Shown here: one piece after another, positions 22,150-34,435 of the stretch
Numbering within the stretch: the first letter of the stretch is position 1
How the letters are laid out: every line of letters starts with the position of its first letter
Source of the DNA: Panagrolaimus kolymaensis
Lineage: Eukaryota; Nematoda; Chromadorea; Rhabditida; Panagrolaimidae
Assembly (NCBI GenBank): GCA_028622995.1
Contig: JAJQJQ010000009.1
Location: 3,162,001 to 3,226,000, forward strand
Reading direction: 5' to 3'
DNA length: 64,000 nucleotides
The notes under the pieces: model-generated
Databases searched by the model: none
The model's input: only the letters and a program-made list of their open reading frames with translations
Told to the model about the DNA's origin: nothing
Position numbers and translations under genes: made by a program

Positions 22150-23221
22150 TCACCAATTAAGTTCATTCCATTTTGCTTCATGTGCATCAACGACATGAAA
22201 AGTGTAAGCATGGCGACTTTTGGATGAAGTGTTTGGTTCACTTTTATGAACCACCATTCCATCGATAAGAACTAGAGATCCTTTGGGGACAGGAACGGGA
22301 ACGAATTTGGTTTGATCGTAAACTGGTCTTTGACCAACAAATTTAACCAAAGGTTCATTCAAATTTGTGGCATTTGTTCGAACAAAACGATAATCGATTT
22401 TCCCGGCTAAAAAAATAAGAGATTTTCATTATTTAAATTTTTTAGTTAATAGTTTTTGTTACTTTTATGTGATCCAGGAATAAACCATAAACAACCATTT
22501 TCAATTTCAGCATCATCTATGGCAATCCAAATTCCAACAACTTTTTCTATTGGGTCGATTTGTAAAAATGTTGCATCCACATGATCGGTAACTGCCCCAC
22601 CAATCGAGGGTTGCTTGAAAATATACATGCTTTGAACGATTTCAGGTTCAACCATTTTTAAACTTTTTACAATTTTCTAAAAAACGGTTTTAAAATTTCG
22701 TCCAAAAATTTAGAGAAACAAACTTTTATATTTTCATTAAAAGAATATTTTTTGAATGTCGAATCAAGCCAATGCAAAGCTACAAAAAAAAAGTTTGAGT
22801 TAAAAATTCATTAATTTTAAAAAGAAAAAACTGACCATGACCAACTTTATTTAAAGCTCGATGTTTATCCACCTTTAATTTTCCATCTTTGTCAAATGCA
22901 TCTTCTTCATAAAAAAATCGAATTTTATCTGCACTTTCAAGGAAATATGTGTCAGAGGTGTGCTGCAAAAAATTATTGAAATTATTGTTAAGATATGTAA
23001 ATTTTAAAAACCTTATTTTCATCTTGGGTGCTAAAAACAGATTTGGGATGTTCATCAACTTTCATATCATCGACTATTTTATCCATGGCTTGACGCATTT
23101 CATCTAAGTCAGCATCAGTAAAAACTCCATCAATTCGAACAAATCCATTTTCCTTGTATAAATTATTGAGAGTTGAGGAGAAATTTTCGGATTTCAAATC
23201 AACCACAGGAAAATCACTCAT
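22150..23221 (-). CDS. Phytanoyl-CoA dioxygenase-domain protein, PHYHD1-like
   Basis: Predicted Fe(II)/2-oxoglutarate oxygenase. Five exons give about 290 aa, the normal PHYHD1 size, with the ATG at 23221. The N-terminal ENGFVRIDGVFT and the segment reading NKVGHALHWLDSTFK across an intron are characteristic of PHYHD1. The iron ligands appear as H..D in DHVDATFLQ and a distal His in MVVHKSEPNTSSKSRHAY. The Arg of that block would bind 2-oxoglutarate. GCLWFIPGSHK is the usual core strand before the last intron. No peroxisomal targeting signal is evident (it ends NELNW). The gene is convergent with the SLC26 gene, with only about 120 bases between stops. Physiological substrate unknown. Confidence 0.92.
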
Positions 23222-24104
23222 TTTTAGTTTTGATTATTTTTTAACTACAAAAAAATATAAATAAGATAAAATAATGAGCAACTACTATTTGGGTAATGAA
23301 AGCAACCGAGAAAAAAGTTCGCACAAATATGAACGACTGAATGATAAAGAAAAAACATATTGATTATGCGATTTATGATTGATAAATAAATTATTATTTT
23401 ATTGCACGTATTGTTTAATTTTTTTTTGCCTAGCTCTCATTTTTGCTCCCTGGGAAAATAGATATGTCTTTATTAAGAGGTTTTAAAGGCACAATGTCGC
23501 ACTTTTTTTTTCATTAGAAATTTCTCTAAAGATTCACAAAGGCAATCAATTCCAACTTTTCTTCATGGCGATGATGGTTAAAGAAAATGTAAAAACCAAT
23601 CTTTTGAGTGACGTTGATTTTTTACATTAAAAAATTAAACCAAAATCAAAAAAGGCAAAAATTTCAGATACTTTTTTTACTTTTGTCATCATTATGGTGA
23701 AAGCGTGGGACGTACCTTAAACCTGTCAAATGAAAAAAGTTCGAACACAAGAAAAAAGGAAAGAAAAAATGTTGTTCCACATTAACACCGTTACTATTGT
23801 CTCTCTTCCATTAACGATGGCTACGACACTATGAAATAATTTATTTTTTCTTCTTTGCTTGATTTATAAAATCAAATAAAAAATACGCCCAAAATGGAAA
23901 AAGTAAAACAAAAAACGTAAAGGTTAAAAAAGTGGGGAAACAAAACTTTTTTGAACCTTGATTAAAACCATCGACCCTGAAGGCAAGCGGCAGTCATTTT
24001 TGTGGTTTTTTTCATTTTCGAATGAATTTTTTTGTTTTTAAACTTTTTTACTTTTAATGAAAACTTTATTTTTAAATTAAAATTTTTTTAATTTTAAGAA
24101 AACC
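23222..24104. other. Divergent intergenic region
   Basis: Shared 5' flank of the dioxygenase (minus) and the channel gene (plus). AT-rich with no recognisable element; an acceptor-like ttttaag lies just before the channel ATG and may be a trans-splice site. Confidence 0.5.
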
Positions 24105-26483
24105 ATGGGTGAACATAAAAATGAAGAACTTTGGGCTCAAATAAAAAAATTTCGACGATATGGCTTTTGGATTATTATTATAGTTTTAACTATTTTAACT
24201 ATTAAAGATGTTTTGAGTTTGGTAAGCCTCAAACTTTACTCTTTTTAGTTTATTTTTAACTCATTTTTTTAATTTTTAAGATTGTTGAATATAAAGGAGA
24301 TCCAAAACAATCAGAAATGAATATATTATTTAATGATTCCATGACTATGCCAAATATAACTTTTTGTATGTCTAAAAAACAAGCATGGAGCCACTTCGAT
24401 ATAGATCCAAAAGAAAAAACTGAAGATTGGGATGCTAAAGTAAATGGAGATTTAGCAAATATGACGGATGCTAAATCATTTTTAAATGATAAATGGGATT
24501 ATCGACTCGTGATGGAAGCTTATGAAGTGATAGCCACATTAAATTCATTGGAACGTGAAACCACTCCTCGTGGAGCTGCGAGAGCAATGACCGTATTTCG
24601 AATTAATCCCAGACTTGCAGGAAAAAGAAAACTCATTAGTGTAAGTTCCATTCAAACATAAAATTGGGTATACGGTTTTCTTTTTTTTGTTGCGTCAAAA
24701 AAAGAGTTGACTTTTCGATTCATTCGATTCATTTTCGAAAAAAAACACATACCTTTTTTTAAACAGGTTTTTCTGCCACTGAAAATGGTTTGTCTTGGCC
24801 GCAATTTATTTTTCTTTTATTTTTTTTTTATTAGACAATGATGCTATTAATTTCCATTTTCCCTTTCTTTCTTTTTTTACTCGTTAGTGAGACAAGGCGA
24901 GAAAAGAAAATTGATTGATCAAATCAAAAAAAATCACAAAAAAAGTAAATTACATTTTTCACTTTTTTTCTTCTGTCTTCTTCCAAAAACAATGTGACAA
25001 CATTTTAAGACCAACGAAAAAAAAAATAGCGAAGGAGAAAACAAAATTGAGCCAAAATTTTTACAAATAATTTTTCTTTATCGAAGACTACGACGACGAC
25101 TACAAATTATTTTTTGTTTTAGACTTGGCTTAATATAATCAAAGAAAGAGGAGTATCATTTTCACAATTTACACAAAAAGTTGGATTTGAAGCTGTTCGA
25201 CGGTAATAATTGCTGAAAAAAGCATTTTGAATAAAATAAAAAAATAAAAATATGCAAATTTTTCATATTTTAGTTCTTTGCAACGCTTTGCTCGAACTTC
25301 ATTCGATGAAGATCAAGTTTTCCGAACGGGTCTTAAAATTTCATGGATTTCTATGATGAATTTATGCTTCCAACCTGAATTCGATGCAGATAATTATGAA
25401 GATATCAACGATCAAGGCCAATTTTTCATTCTTCAAACTTCTCATCGCGCAAAAGAAAATGATTCCTTTGATTGTATGAGCGTGGATTTCCATGGACGAC
25501 CCAGCGCTTTAGGTCGATTTATGGAAGGTAAAGGTCGAGTTCGAGATGGTATCACTGATGAACTTTGCCTTGGACAAGTTCATGAAGCTACGGTGGAAGT
25601 TCGAGCCAGTTACGTTATGATTGAAAATAATGAAAAAGGCACAGCTTGCAATGATCTCGGCGAAGGTGAAGATACCGAATTTGATTGTCGCAGTCGATGC
25701 CGAATGGAAATGATAAAAGATATGTGTCATTGCATTGCTCCAACTTTGTGGTATTTAAACAAAGATGAATCTATACCTATTTGTGATTACACTAAATGTG
25801 AAATTGAGTAAGTATTAAAAAGAATTCTTTATTTTTGACAAAAAATTAACATTAAAAAGGTAAAACGAATTATAAACTTTTTTTTACAGCGTTCAACGCG
25901 GAAATCATACTGATGAACTTTGCTCCAAAAGATGTTTACGCGATTGCCGACAAATTCGTTATCAAGTTAATTTGGATCAAAAAGGACGATCTGTGAGACC
26001 AGGTTTGAGAATAAAATAATTAAAAAGAAAATTAATTGAAAAAAGTTTTTAGATTTGACCACTGTGGTTTTAAATTGGGGCTCATTTGAATATCTTAGTT
26101 TAGAACAACAATGGGTTTGGAGTGTAGCAACTTTCATAGCTGCATTGGGAGGTTCAATTGGAATGTGGCTTGGTTTATCTATTCTTAGTTTAATTCAGGT
26201 AAAAATTTTAAAAAAGCGGCCGATTAATTTCAAAACTACAAAAAATACATTTTTTTAGGGAATTTCATGGTTAATGGAAAAATGTGGAAATAAATATCTT
26301 GGACATTCAAATGAATTAGATGAAAATGGCAAAGTTGTTAATAGCACCCCAGCAGATGCAAAAGGAAGACCAAGATTAGCAAAAAATAGTATTTTTGATG
26401 TAAATGCTAAAAATCCTTCAAATCCACCTTCCTCAGCAAATAAAGCTGAAGCTTTAGAAAAATCAAACATGGGAAATCCATAA
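24105..26483 (+). CDS. DEG/ENaC (degenerin/ASIC-like) cation channel subunit
   Basis: Predicted amiloride-sensitive-type sodium channel subunit in the plasma membrane. Seven exons give about 525 aa. A short cytoplasmic N-terminus leads into TM1 (GFWIIIIVLTILTIKDVLSL). The long extracellular part has NITFC early, then a Cys-rich region with CFQPEF, ACNDLGEGED, DCRSRCRMEMIKDMCHC and ELCSKRCLRDC, the family's conserved cysteines. TM2 follows, with GGSIGMWLGLSILSLIQ containing the G-L-S selectivity filter. The cytoplasmic tail is short and polar. The third intron boundary is preceded by a 480-base intron (about 24641-25122), long for this region. Exact subfamily (asic, acd, del) cannot be set by eye. 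Confidence 0.94.
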
Positions 26484-28127
26484 AATAAATGAAAACAAAT
26501 TTAAATTCAAATCTTCTTCAAAAATTAAAAATAATAATACTCATCATTAATTTTTTCTACTCGGTGCATAATAAATAATAATCATTATTTTGATAGTTTT
26601 TTGTTTTTAAAATAAAAAATTTATATTTTTAATATCCATGAAAAACAAAACACCTCAGAGAAAAAAAGTACAAATTCTTTAAAAGATTGAGGCAACAAAA
26701 AAGTAAAAACTCAGCAAAAAAAAAATGATAAAAGAGGAGAGAAAAAAAAAACATGCATCCATGCATTTATTTGGCTTGACTGGCCGGCCATCTTCTTGTG
26801 GCTGCATAACTCCTCTTTTAGTGAATCTTTGGTTTTTCTTTAACTTTTTTTCTCCCCAAGCTTTTTAGCACCAATTAAATGTATGTATGAAAAAGTTGCA
26901 TAAATTGCCGTGTGCGGTCATTTTAATCCATTTTTCCTATTTCAAAAATGACACACTCTTATTTTTTGGCGCAAAAAAACAAAACAAAAATTGCCTACCT
27001 TTTTTTGATTTCCTTTTTTTCCATTCAAAAAAATGCAAATGCTTTTAAGCAAAAAAGCGTCACCTTAAAAAGCAAGAGTGTGAGTCGTGAGTCTCTTTCG
27101 ATATTATTTCTTCTTTTTTTTTGCTTTTAGTATTTTTGCCAATATTTAAATGTGAATGAATGTGAGTCAAAAAGCAGTCATGTAAAAAACTTCGAAAGAA
27201 AAAAAAAGTAAAAAAAAAGCGGCATTTTTTTATTTTAGACTTTTTTTGCTTTAGATTTTTTTATCAATGGTAGTAGTTTCACAAAAATTAATCTTTTGAC
27301 GATTTTGGTAATTACTACCCACATAAAAAAAAGGGAAGTGAAATAGTGTAAAGTTACGTCACATTATGCGTTCTTGGCCCAGTTAATTCGTTAACTTTTT
27401 TATATAAAAGAAAATTAAAACTTGTTTGTTCCCGATATATCATAAATAATCACATCATCATTTACGTTTACTATACCTATACGACCATGATTTTTTTATA
27501 ATGTATTTTACTTGAGAAGCAAGCAATTATAAAATGCGATCCTCCTTAAGCTTCATTATCCTATTTTTTGTTTCCTCATTCTCGCACGATGATGGACTTA
27601 AAAAACTCCTGAAAACCAAACTAACTCTCTTGAAGTTTTCTTTTTTCGAGTGGGTGATACGATACTAGTTTGGTCTCTTGTTTTTTTCCTTCTATTTTTT
27701 TTTGATCTTGATGTCATTTTCAAGTAATGGAAAGTCCCCAAAAAAATTAGACCAGGTATATAAGAAAAATTTTGGTAGTTTTAATCATCAGAATCATTGT
27801 TTGAGAGTTTTAAAAAACGACGACAAAGCTTTCTATAAAACTTTTGTTTTTAAAAATGTTTCCACATTTTTACTTTCCTCCCTTTAAGCCGCTATTAAAG
27901 CATAATTTTTTTTTATCTTATCAATAAATACACACAACCATTTTTTTATTTATCAACATATTTTCATTATTGCCTTTTTTAAGGAAACTCCCAACTTTTA
28001 AATGCGGCTTTGATTTTCTGTTTTCCACGTTTTTTTCTTTTCGTTTTTTTGATTTGCGTTTTTTACTTTTTTGAGGCTTTTGATACTCAATTTTTGCCTT
28101 TTTTAGTTAGAATTTTGGATTAAAAAA
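26484..28127. other. Gene-free AT-rich stretch
   Basis: Contains AATAAA near 26484 for the channel gene and a palindrome tggccggcca at about 26781. Short frames here are low-complexity and unsupported. A TTTTTTAG acceptor at about 28102 precedes the next ATG and could be a trans-splice site. Confidence 0.5.
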
Positions 28128-28865
28128 ATGGCTTGCTCCACAAGAACTGCTGCTTTGATTGAAAATTCGGAATGGAAGCCTCGAACTTTGACGGAACTCT
28201 ACGCCGAAGACAGTAATATTTTTATAAAGCAAAAATTCAATCAATTTTTTAATATTAATTTTTTTATAGGTAAGCAAGTTGTTCGAGTTTATGCTGATGG
28301 CGTCTATGATTTATTCCATCCTGGTCACGTGGAACAATTCCGCCAAGTTAAAGCTACATTTCCAAATGTTTTTTTAATTGTTGGAGGTAAGTCTTTTTGC
28401 CATAGACAGGCAGACGATTTGAGGTCATTGAGATAAGCGACAAATTATAATAATTTTTTAGTTTGTTCTGACAAAGATACATTTAAAAATAAAGGTTGTT
28501 TCCCGGTGATGACTGAAGATGAAAGACATAAAATGGTTGAACAATGTCGATATGTTGATGAAGCATATAAATCTCCACCATTTTTTCCAACCATGGATTT
28601 TGTAAATAGTTTAAAAGTAAAAAATTTTTATTTAAAAACTTTCCTTTAAAAAAATTTTTTTCAGTGCGATTTAGTAGCTCACGATGCTTTACCATACAAT
28701 TCTCCAACTTCCGATGATTGTTATGCAATTTTTAAATCAACTGATCGATTTTTAGAAACTCAACGAACTCCCGCGATTTCAACCACACAGTTGCTGAGTA
28801 GAATTTTATCGGAATTAGATAATATCAAAGCTCGTCAAGCTCTTCGAGAAGAAAATATTTTATAG
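28128..28865 (+). CDS. CTP:phosphocholine cytidylyltransferase, catalytic domain only
   Basis: Catalyses CTP + phosphocholine to CDP-choline, the regulated step of phosphatidylcholine synthesis. Four exons give about 215 aa. Signature elements are clear: [16 protein letters not shown] with the HxGH nucleotide-binding motif, then a spliced [33 protein letters not shown], and QRTPAISTT, where the family normally has RTxGISTS (here Ala replaces Gly). The protein stops about 35 residues later at REENIL. The amphipathic lipid-binding helix and phosphorylated tail of typical CCT enzymes are therefore absent, so membrane activation would be lost or supplied otherwise. AATAAA-type signals follow at about 28905. 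Confidence 0.93.
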
Positions 28866-29072
28866 AAAAAATTTGCATATATTTATTTTTAAAGAAAAAA
28901 TTAATAATTAATAAATTTATTAAACAATTTTTTTTAAAACAATTTTAAAATTTGAAGAATGAAAAATGGGGATATTTCAATACAAAACAAAAAATGACCA
29001 AAAAGTTTGAGAAATATGGGAATTTTTTAAAACAAAATAAAAAATCAAAGGCACTTCTTTATTATTATTTAT

Positions 29073-30124
29073 TTAATAAGGGAATTGTGGACGGAAATGA
29101 GGGAAACCAAACTTTCGAGGAGCACAGCATACACAACGAGCATTGGGACCAAGAGGATTGGCATCGCTTCGAGGAACAAATGGATATGGTGGGCCTGCAG
29201 CTGGAGGAGAACGTTGTGGTGGAAGAGCACCAGGAACGCCATAAGTTGTTTCACCGGCTCCGCGTTTGGCGCGCTGAAAAAAAAATTTGGATTAAAAAAG
29301 CTTAAAACTAAAAAAGTAAAAAGATGTTTTAAGAGTTTTTGAACGAAAATAAACTTTGATTTTTTGAACAGAAAAGTTTTTGGAGAGTTTTAGAAAGAAA
29401 AGAAGTGAGTTTTACAGCACAAAAATTTTTTTTAGAAGAAGTAAGAACAAAAAAAAGTTTATGGTGTCAAAGCACAAAAGTAAAAAAACACTTACGTATG
29501 GTCCATTGTTGTTGTTATTGTCATTTTGATCATAATCAAGTTGAGTTTCATCAACGATGAATCCAATGATGGAACTGCTTGCAAGGGATCGATCTCGACG
29601 AGCAGCAATTCGGCAACAACTTGTGCAAGTGGCTTCATCAAAAGTGGCAATGACGGAACATTTCAATCGATCTGCATTGGGCTTATTGGGATGATGATGA
29701 TGATGTCCACCGCCGCCGCCATATGGAGCATTTCCACCTCCATTGTTGTTATTGCCATATCCGCCACCATTGTTATTATTTCCATACCCGCTGCCGCCAT
29801 TATCTCGTCCAGTATTAGCAACCACAAGAATGGTAGCATCGATATCACAAACATAATCATCTACGATAGGTTGTTCATAATTGGGTTGACCATATGGAGG
29901 ATAATATGGTGGTTGTTGAGGTGGATATCCATATCCAGGATTGGGTGGATAATAAAGTCCTCCAGCGGTTTCATCCTTTGCTCCACCGGTTGAGGTTTCA
30001 TTGGTTTCGGTCTATAAAAGTTCCAAAATTTAGAAACGTTCCAAGATTTGTTTGATTTTTCTGTTAAAAAACTTACAGCAAAAGCTCCAGCAATAACAGC
30101 AGCCAACAGAAGTGCCTTCCACAT
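29073..30124 (-). CDS. Secreted G/P/N-rich protein with CCRxAAR motif and dibasic site
   Basis: Function unknown. The signal peptide MWKALLLAAVIAGAFA ends exactly at the first intron. Then come an NET-rich segment, a P/Y/G-rich stretch, YVCDIDATILVV, tandem Gly/Asn repeats, a His run, and a conserved block CSVIATFDEATCTSCCRIAARR followed by SSIIGFIVDE. After NNNNNGPY an intron leads to RAKR, a furin-type site, and a C-terminal domain ending around ARCVCCAPRKFG and the stop at 29073. The plus-strand neighbour starting at 30941 has the same plan and exon borders, so the two are head-to-head paralogues. Signal peptide plus dibasic site suggest a processed secreted precursor (inference). Low-complexity composition also fits an extracellular matrix protein. 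Confidence 0.85.
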
Positions 30125-30940
30125 ATTCTGAAAACTGACTTTGCTTTAGCTTCTTTTTTTTGAAATGAAAAAAGCAAAAAAATCAACGATGAAACGCAAA
30201 AAAGAAAAACGAAAAGCGACTATGATTTTTTCAATAAAAAATGAAGATCTTATATTTGAAATAAATAAAGAAAAAAGCTATACTTTTTTTTCAGAAATCT
30301 TTTTTTCAGGGCGTGTCAGTGTAAGAAGAAGCTTGCTTGATCGGGAAAAGAAAAAAGTGTCGCCGGAACTGACGTTTTTTTTGTTCTGTTCAGACAACGG
30401 CAAAATCAAGAAAATATGCAAAACAAAAGAAAGAAAAAAGTGCTCAAGGAAAACTTATTTTTTTTATTGTAAAAAATCACAAAGAAAAGCTTTTAACGGA
30501 AAAATCAAAGATGGCTGAAAGCTTCTTCGAATGAAAAAAGTTTTTTAAATTGCTTGAATACCATTTTTTTTTCTGCCGTCGTCGCCGTCTTATGATGATG
30601 ACATAATACTAAAAGCTTTTTCCCTTTATTTTTTTCCAAACAAAAAAAGCGAGAGATCACGCCGGAATTTGATTTTTTTATTTCTTGAAGAAAAAAAGTT
30701 TTGAAATTTGAAATCACACAGCTCCGCCTAGATTTTCTTTCCATCATCTCTTCTTCTTTTTTTCTTCTTTTTTTTATTATCTTTTTTATATATAAAAAAC
30801 AGTCTAAAGTTTTAAAGCCTTTCATTTTTGTGTGGTGGTAGCGAGAGAACTTTATTTTTTGATCGAGATTTACAAAGTATTTTATGACTGAAATATTTTC
30901 TTAATCTTACTTTATTTTTTTTAAGCTATCGCGGGAAATC
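30125..30940. promoter_or_regulatory. Shared divergent promoter region of the secreted pair
   Basis: 816 bp separate the two opposite start codons. A TATA-like tatatataaaa lies at 30787-30797, about 150 bases before the plus-strand ATG. Dyad-like gaaagcttcttcgaa occurs at about 30516. No other motif can be argued. Co-regulation of the two genes is an inference from the layout. Confidence 0.4.
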
Positions 30941-31797
30941 ATGCTCAAAACAGTAATTCTTTGTGCCCTTCTTGCGGTTTCGTTTGCCACAGAAGAAACG
31001 ACGACCACCAATGAAACTGGAGAAAATGCAGCTGGTGGCACAGTAAGTTTTTTTTGCGTTATTTTTTGTTTCGAGAAATAAAACCTTTTCATTTCTTTTT
31101 TGCAGAAAGAAACCATTGGAAAAGGTTATGGTAATGGATATGGCGGCGGTGGAAATGGATATGGCCCTCCTCCAGCTTATGGCCCACCACAATATGGTCC
31201 ACCTCAATATGGACCACCTCCACCAGCTTATGGTCCTCCTCTTCCTCCTCCATCCCCATTCCGGTCATTAGATAGTAAGCTTTTAAAATTTTTCACTCTC
31301 AAAAACCGATAAAAAAAACTATGGTTTTAGGCCATTATTGCTCGGTTCATGCTTCATTCGCCCTTGCCCTTGCTGCTCCACGAACCACCACTCCATATGG
31401 TAATAATGGTGGCCCACAACAATCACCACCTCGTCGATTCTCTCGGCAATTCTGCCGTTACACCGCTGCAAGCACTCCAGAATCATGCAATTATTGTTGT
31501 CGAGTTGCTGCTCGAGCAGCTAATTCCAGCCCTGTAAGTTTTTTCTTTTTTACTCCCAAAAAACAAAAACTAAAACCGTCCCAATTTTTTTCTTAGGATG
31601 ATATCTTTGGAGCTGTTTTCGCTTTTGATCCCCAAAACCCAACCGATCATGGAGCAGGCTATGATGATTCTCAAGAAGATAATGGATATGGCAACAACAA
31701 CAATGGCCCATACCGTAAAAAGCGTCATGCCCTTCCATCTTATAATGGTCGCATCCCTCAATGCGTTTGTTGTGCACCCAAACAAACTTTCTTCTAA
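30941..31797 (+). CDS. Secreted G/P/Y-rich protein, divergent paralogue with RKKR site
   Basis: Function unknown. The signal peptide MLKTVILCALLAVSFA is followed by TEETTTTNET, matching the partner's start. A G/Y/P tandem repeat (YGPPQYGPP units) comes next, then, across an intron, SHYCSVHASFALAL, a variable segment, and the conserved FCRYTAASTPESCNYCCRVAAR block. The next exon has DDIFGAVFAFD, then NNNNGPYRKKR and a C-terminal domain with PQCVCCAPKQTFF. Compared with the minus-strand gene, the order of signal, TxTNET, low-complexity, CCRxAAR, IxG strand, GPY, basic site and CVCCAP is the same. Only the last two exons of the partner are split differently. Probably secreted to cuticle, gut lumen or pharynx, but location is unproven. 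Confidence 0.87.
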
Positions 31798-32691
31798 AAA
31801 TGCCACCAATAATGCCATATCATTTCTTTCCTTTTTTTAAATTTAAATAACTTAATCCTTTGAAATTTTTTATTATTTGTTTTGTAGTTATATTTTTCCC
31901 GCGTTTTTATATAAATTAATCATCTTGCTTAAACTTTTTGAAATAATCTTCTGTTTATTTTAATTTTTTTGTATTAAAAATAAAATAAATTGTTAATTAA
32001 AATTATTATTTTTGTTTTTGTTTTTGAGGATGGACAAAAAAGTACAAACTTTTTCTCTTCTACTTTTTTAAAGCTGAAATTCAAAACTGCAAAATTAGCC
32101 CATGATTGGAAAACTTTTGAAACAAAAATTGTGTTTTCTTGGAAGAAATTTTAATTCTCTTTTTTGTTTGATTTTTTTTTCAATTCTGATTTACAGTAAG
32201 ACAAACAGTTGGGTTTTTGTGAGAAATATAGCTTTTGCGACTTCCCAATCTCCGGTGATTTGCTTTAGGCATTCTCTCGCTTTCTTTTCCAAAAAAAGCT
32301 GCTACATATTTTTTGAATGCACTTTTTACGCTTATTTTTTTTTGGAAGTTAAAAAATTATTCTGATCAATGATTAAAAAATTGAAGAACTAAAAAGTTTT
32401 TTTCATTGTTTTTTCGCACACTACAATGTTAAATACTTATTACTCTTTTATTATTACTATTCATTAAGTTTGTATTTTAAGGCACCTCATCGAAGACACA
32501 AAGAAAAGCTAACAATAAAAACAATAAAAAAAATATAATAATTAAGCATGAGCAAGAAAATTTGCACTTTTTTTAATTCTCTGTAACTCCTTCTTTTTTG
32601 CATTCAAAGAATCAGAAAAAGAAAAGCACAAGAAATTATTATGAAAAAAGTTTTTGGCTTTATTTATATTTGGCAAGCAAGAAAAAAAGAG
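31798..32691. other. Intergenic spacer
   Basis: 3' flanks of two convergent genes. AT-rich; nothing further recognised. Confidence 0.55.
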
Positions 32692-33509
32692 TTAATAACC
32701 GCATTTAAAAATCATAATTGAAACATTATTTAATTTCAGGAGCATAAAATGATTTTGTTCGTGTGACACTCGTGAACCAAAATTTTTTCCAACTACGCAA
32801 TGCCATGTTGATCCAAATTTCTTTTCACATTCGTCTTTGATGAATGATGCAACATCCTGAAAAAAAAACTTAACTTTGGTAAAAAATTAAGATAATTCGA
32901 AAACAGAAAACGTTTAAAAAAGTTTTTAATTAAAGGTTTTTTCGCATTTTTAAATTGTTTATAAAAAAGGTGCTAGTTTTCTTTTTGCATTTAGTTTCTA
33001 GTCACAAAAAACCATTTATGTTTTTGTGTGTTTTTAGCTGCCCAAGAAGCCAAAGTAGAAAAAATAAAAGGAAAAAGTTTTTTGAAGGCTCACGTGTTTT
33101 CTTTTATAATTACTTCCTTAACCAGTAGCAACAACGCCTTGCCATAAATGGGAAGTACTTGGGAAATGTAATTATAAAAAATAAAAAGTTGTACCATAAA
33201 ACATAGCAAAAAAATTAGATTTTGGTTTTTGCAAGTTTTGAAGCATTTTATAATTTTCAGATTTACTTTTTTCAAATACTTTTCTTTTTACCAAAACAAA
33301 GCTTTTTTTAATCATTCAAAAGATAAAAAAATCATAAGCGTATTTTTTGGCTTGTAAAATTAACGGGGAAAAATAAATACCGGAAAAATTACTTTGTCAA
33401 CAAAAAATAACATTTTAGCTTCTCTCACAATATCAATACAAGTTTTAACCATTTTTGCATCCATGTCCGTTTCTTTAATTTCCATTCTATCAATTGAAGA
33501 CGCTTCCAT
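32692..33509 (-). CDS. Divergent LC8-type dynein light chain (DYNLL-like)
   Basis: A small dimeric light chain of dynein and a hub for partner peptides. Two exons separated by an intron of about 500 bases give about 93 aa. The first (ATG at 33509) encodes MEIKETDMDAKM and a helix; the second, from about 32857, encodes KDVASFIKDECEKKFGSTWH, CVVGKNFGSRVSHEQNHFM and ends MIFKCGY. The TWHC-V-VG-NFGS-V-HE block and the terminal FKxG are diagnostic of LC8. The N-terminus is a few residues longer than usual, and the FIYFYLG strand of canonical LC8 is changed to FMLLKLN. It is thus likely a diverged paralogue, not the main LC8. Because both exons are short, length-filtered gene finding would miss it. 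Confidence 0.85.
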
Positions 33510-34435
33510 TTTTATTGAGCCGAATCCAAAAGCTCAACTGAAAAAAGAAAAGAAAATTAAAACCGTGTAGTTTGAAAAAATTCACGGAAGTTCACAAAAT
33601 TTTTATAATTTCACGGTAACAAAAAATTGTACGAAACCAGTAAATTCAAGCTCAAGATTGTTGAGATTTTAAAAAGCTTTATAAAAAAATGAGTTCAAAA
33701 TGCAAACAATTGAGAAAAGCAAAATTTTATTTAACTTTTTTTGTTGTATGTAAAATTTTGGAAACCAAAACCATATTTTCTTTTCTTTCATTCTTTTTTG
33801 TTTATTTTTTGTTAATGAAAAAGTAGGCCCATGGGCAAAATGAATGAGGCAACAACAAACAAAATAAAAAACAAATGCTTGAAGGAAAAAAGAATGAATG
33901 TCCGTTCGCTCATAGATGTTTTCATTTCCTCTTCTGCTTGTTCTTCATCATCCAAAAAAATATATAATGCATTTAAAAAAAATCAATCAATTGATATTTG
34001 CTGCTAATCGTCTGTCAGTTAAACTTTTTTACTTTTTTTTTTGCCATCATTTTTTGTTCGAAAACCGAACGTCAAAAAAAATTTTTTTCTTGCATTATTT
34101 CTTATTTTTTTTGTTTTGTTTTTGCAATCTTTTTTTTTCAAGAACGAAGAACGAAGAAAGCATTATTTTTTATAAAGCTTTCAAACGAAAAAAAATAAAA
34201 AGAAACAGAACGGAACTAAAAAGTTTTTCTTATTTTTTTTTGTTTAACATTTTTTCTTTGATTTTTTTGTTTGGGGTGCTGTTGCTGCTGTTGATGATGG
34301 TTGTGGTGATTTTAGCTTATTTTTTTTATTATGATGATGATGTGTTAGAACCGTTTTGAATAAAGGAAAAAATGTACAAAAAAAAACAAAAAATAATACA
34401 ACAACAAAAAAAACGGAAAAAAAATTGTTTTGAGC
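33510..34435. other. Intergenic spacer
   Basis: Between the LC8 start and the 3' end of the GPCR gene, both on the minus strand. F/L/K-rich frames on the plus strand (about 33916-34359) are low-complexity and have no splice context. Confidence 0.55.

Noticed and set aside
33916..34359. 147-residue F/L/K-rich frame
   Set aside because: Composition of T-rich DNA, no splice signals, between two supported minus-strand genes.
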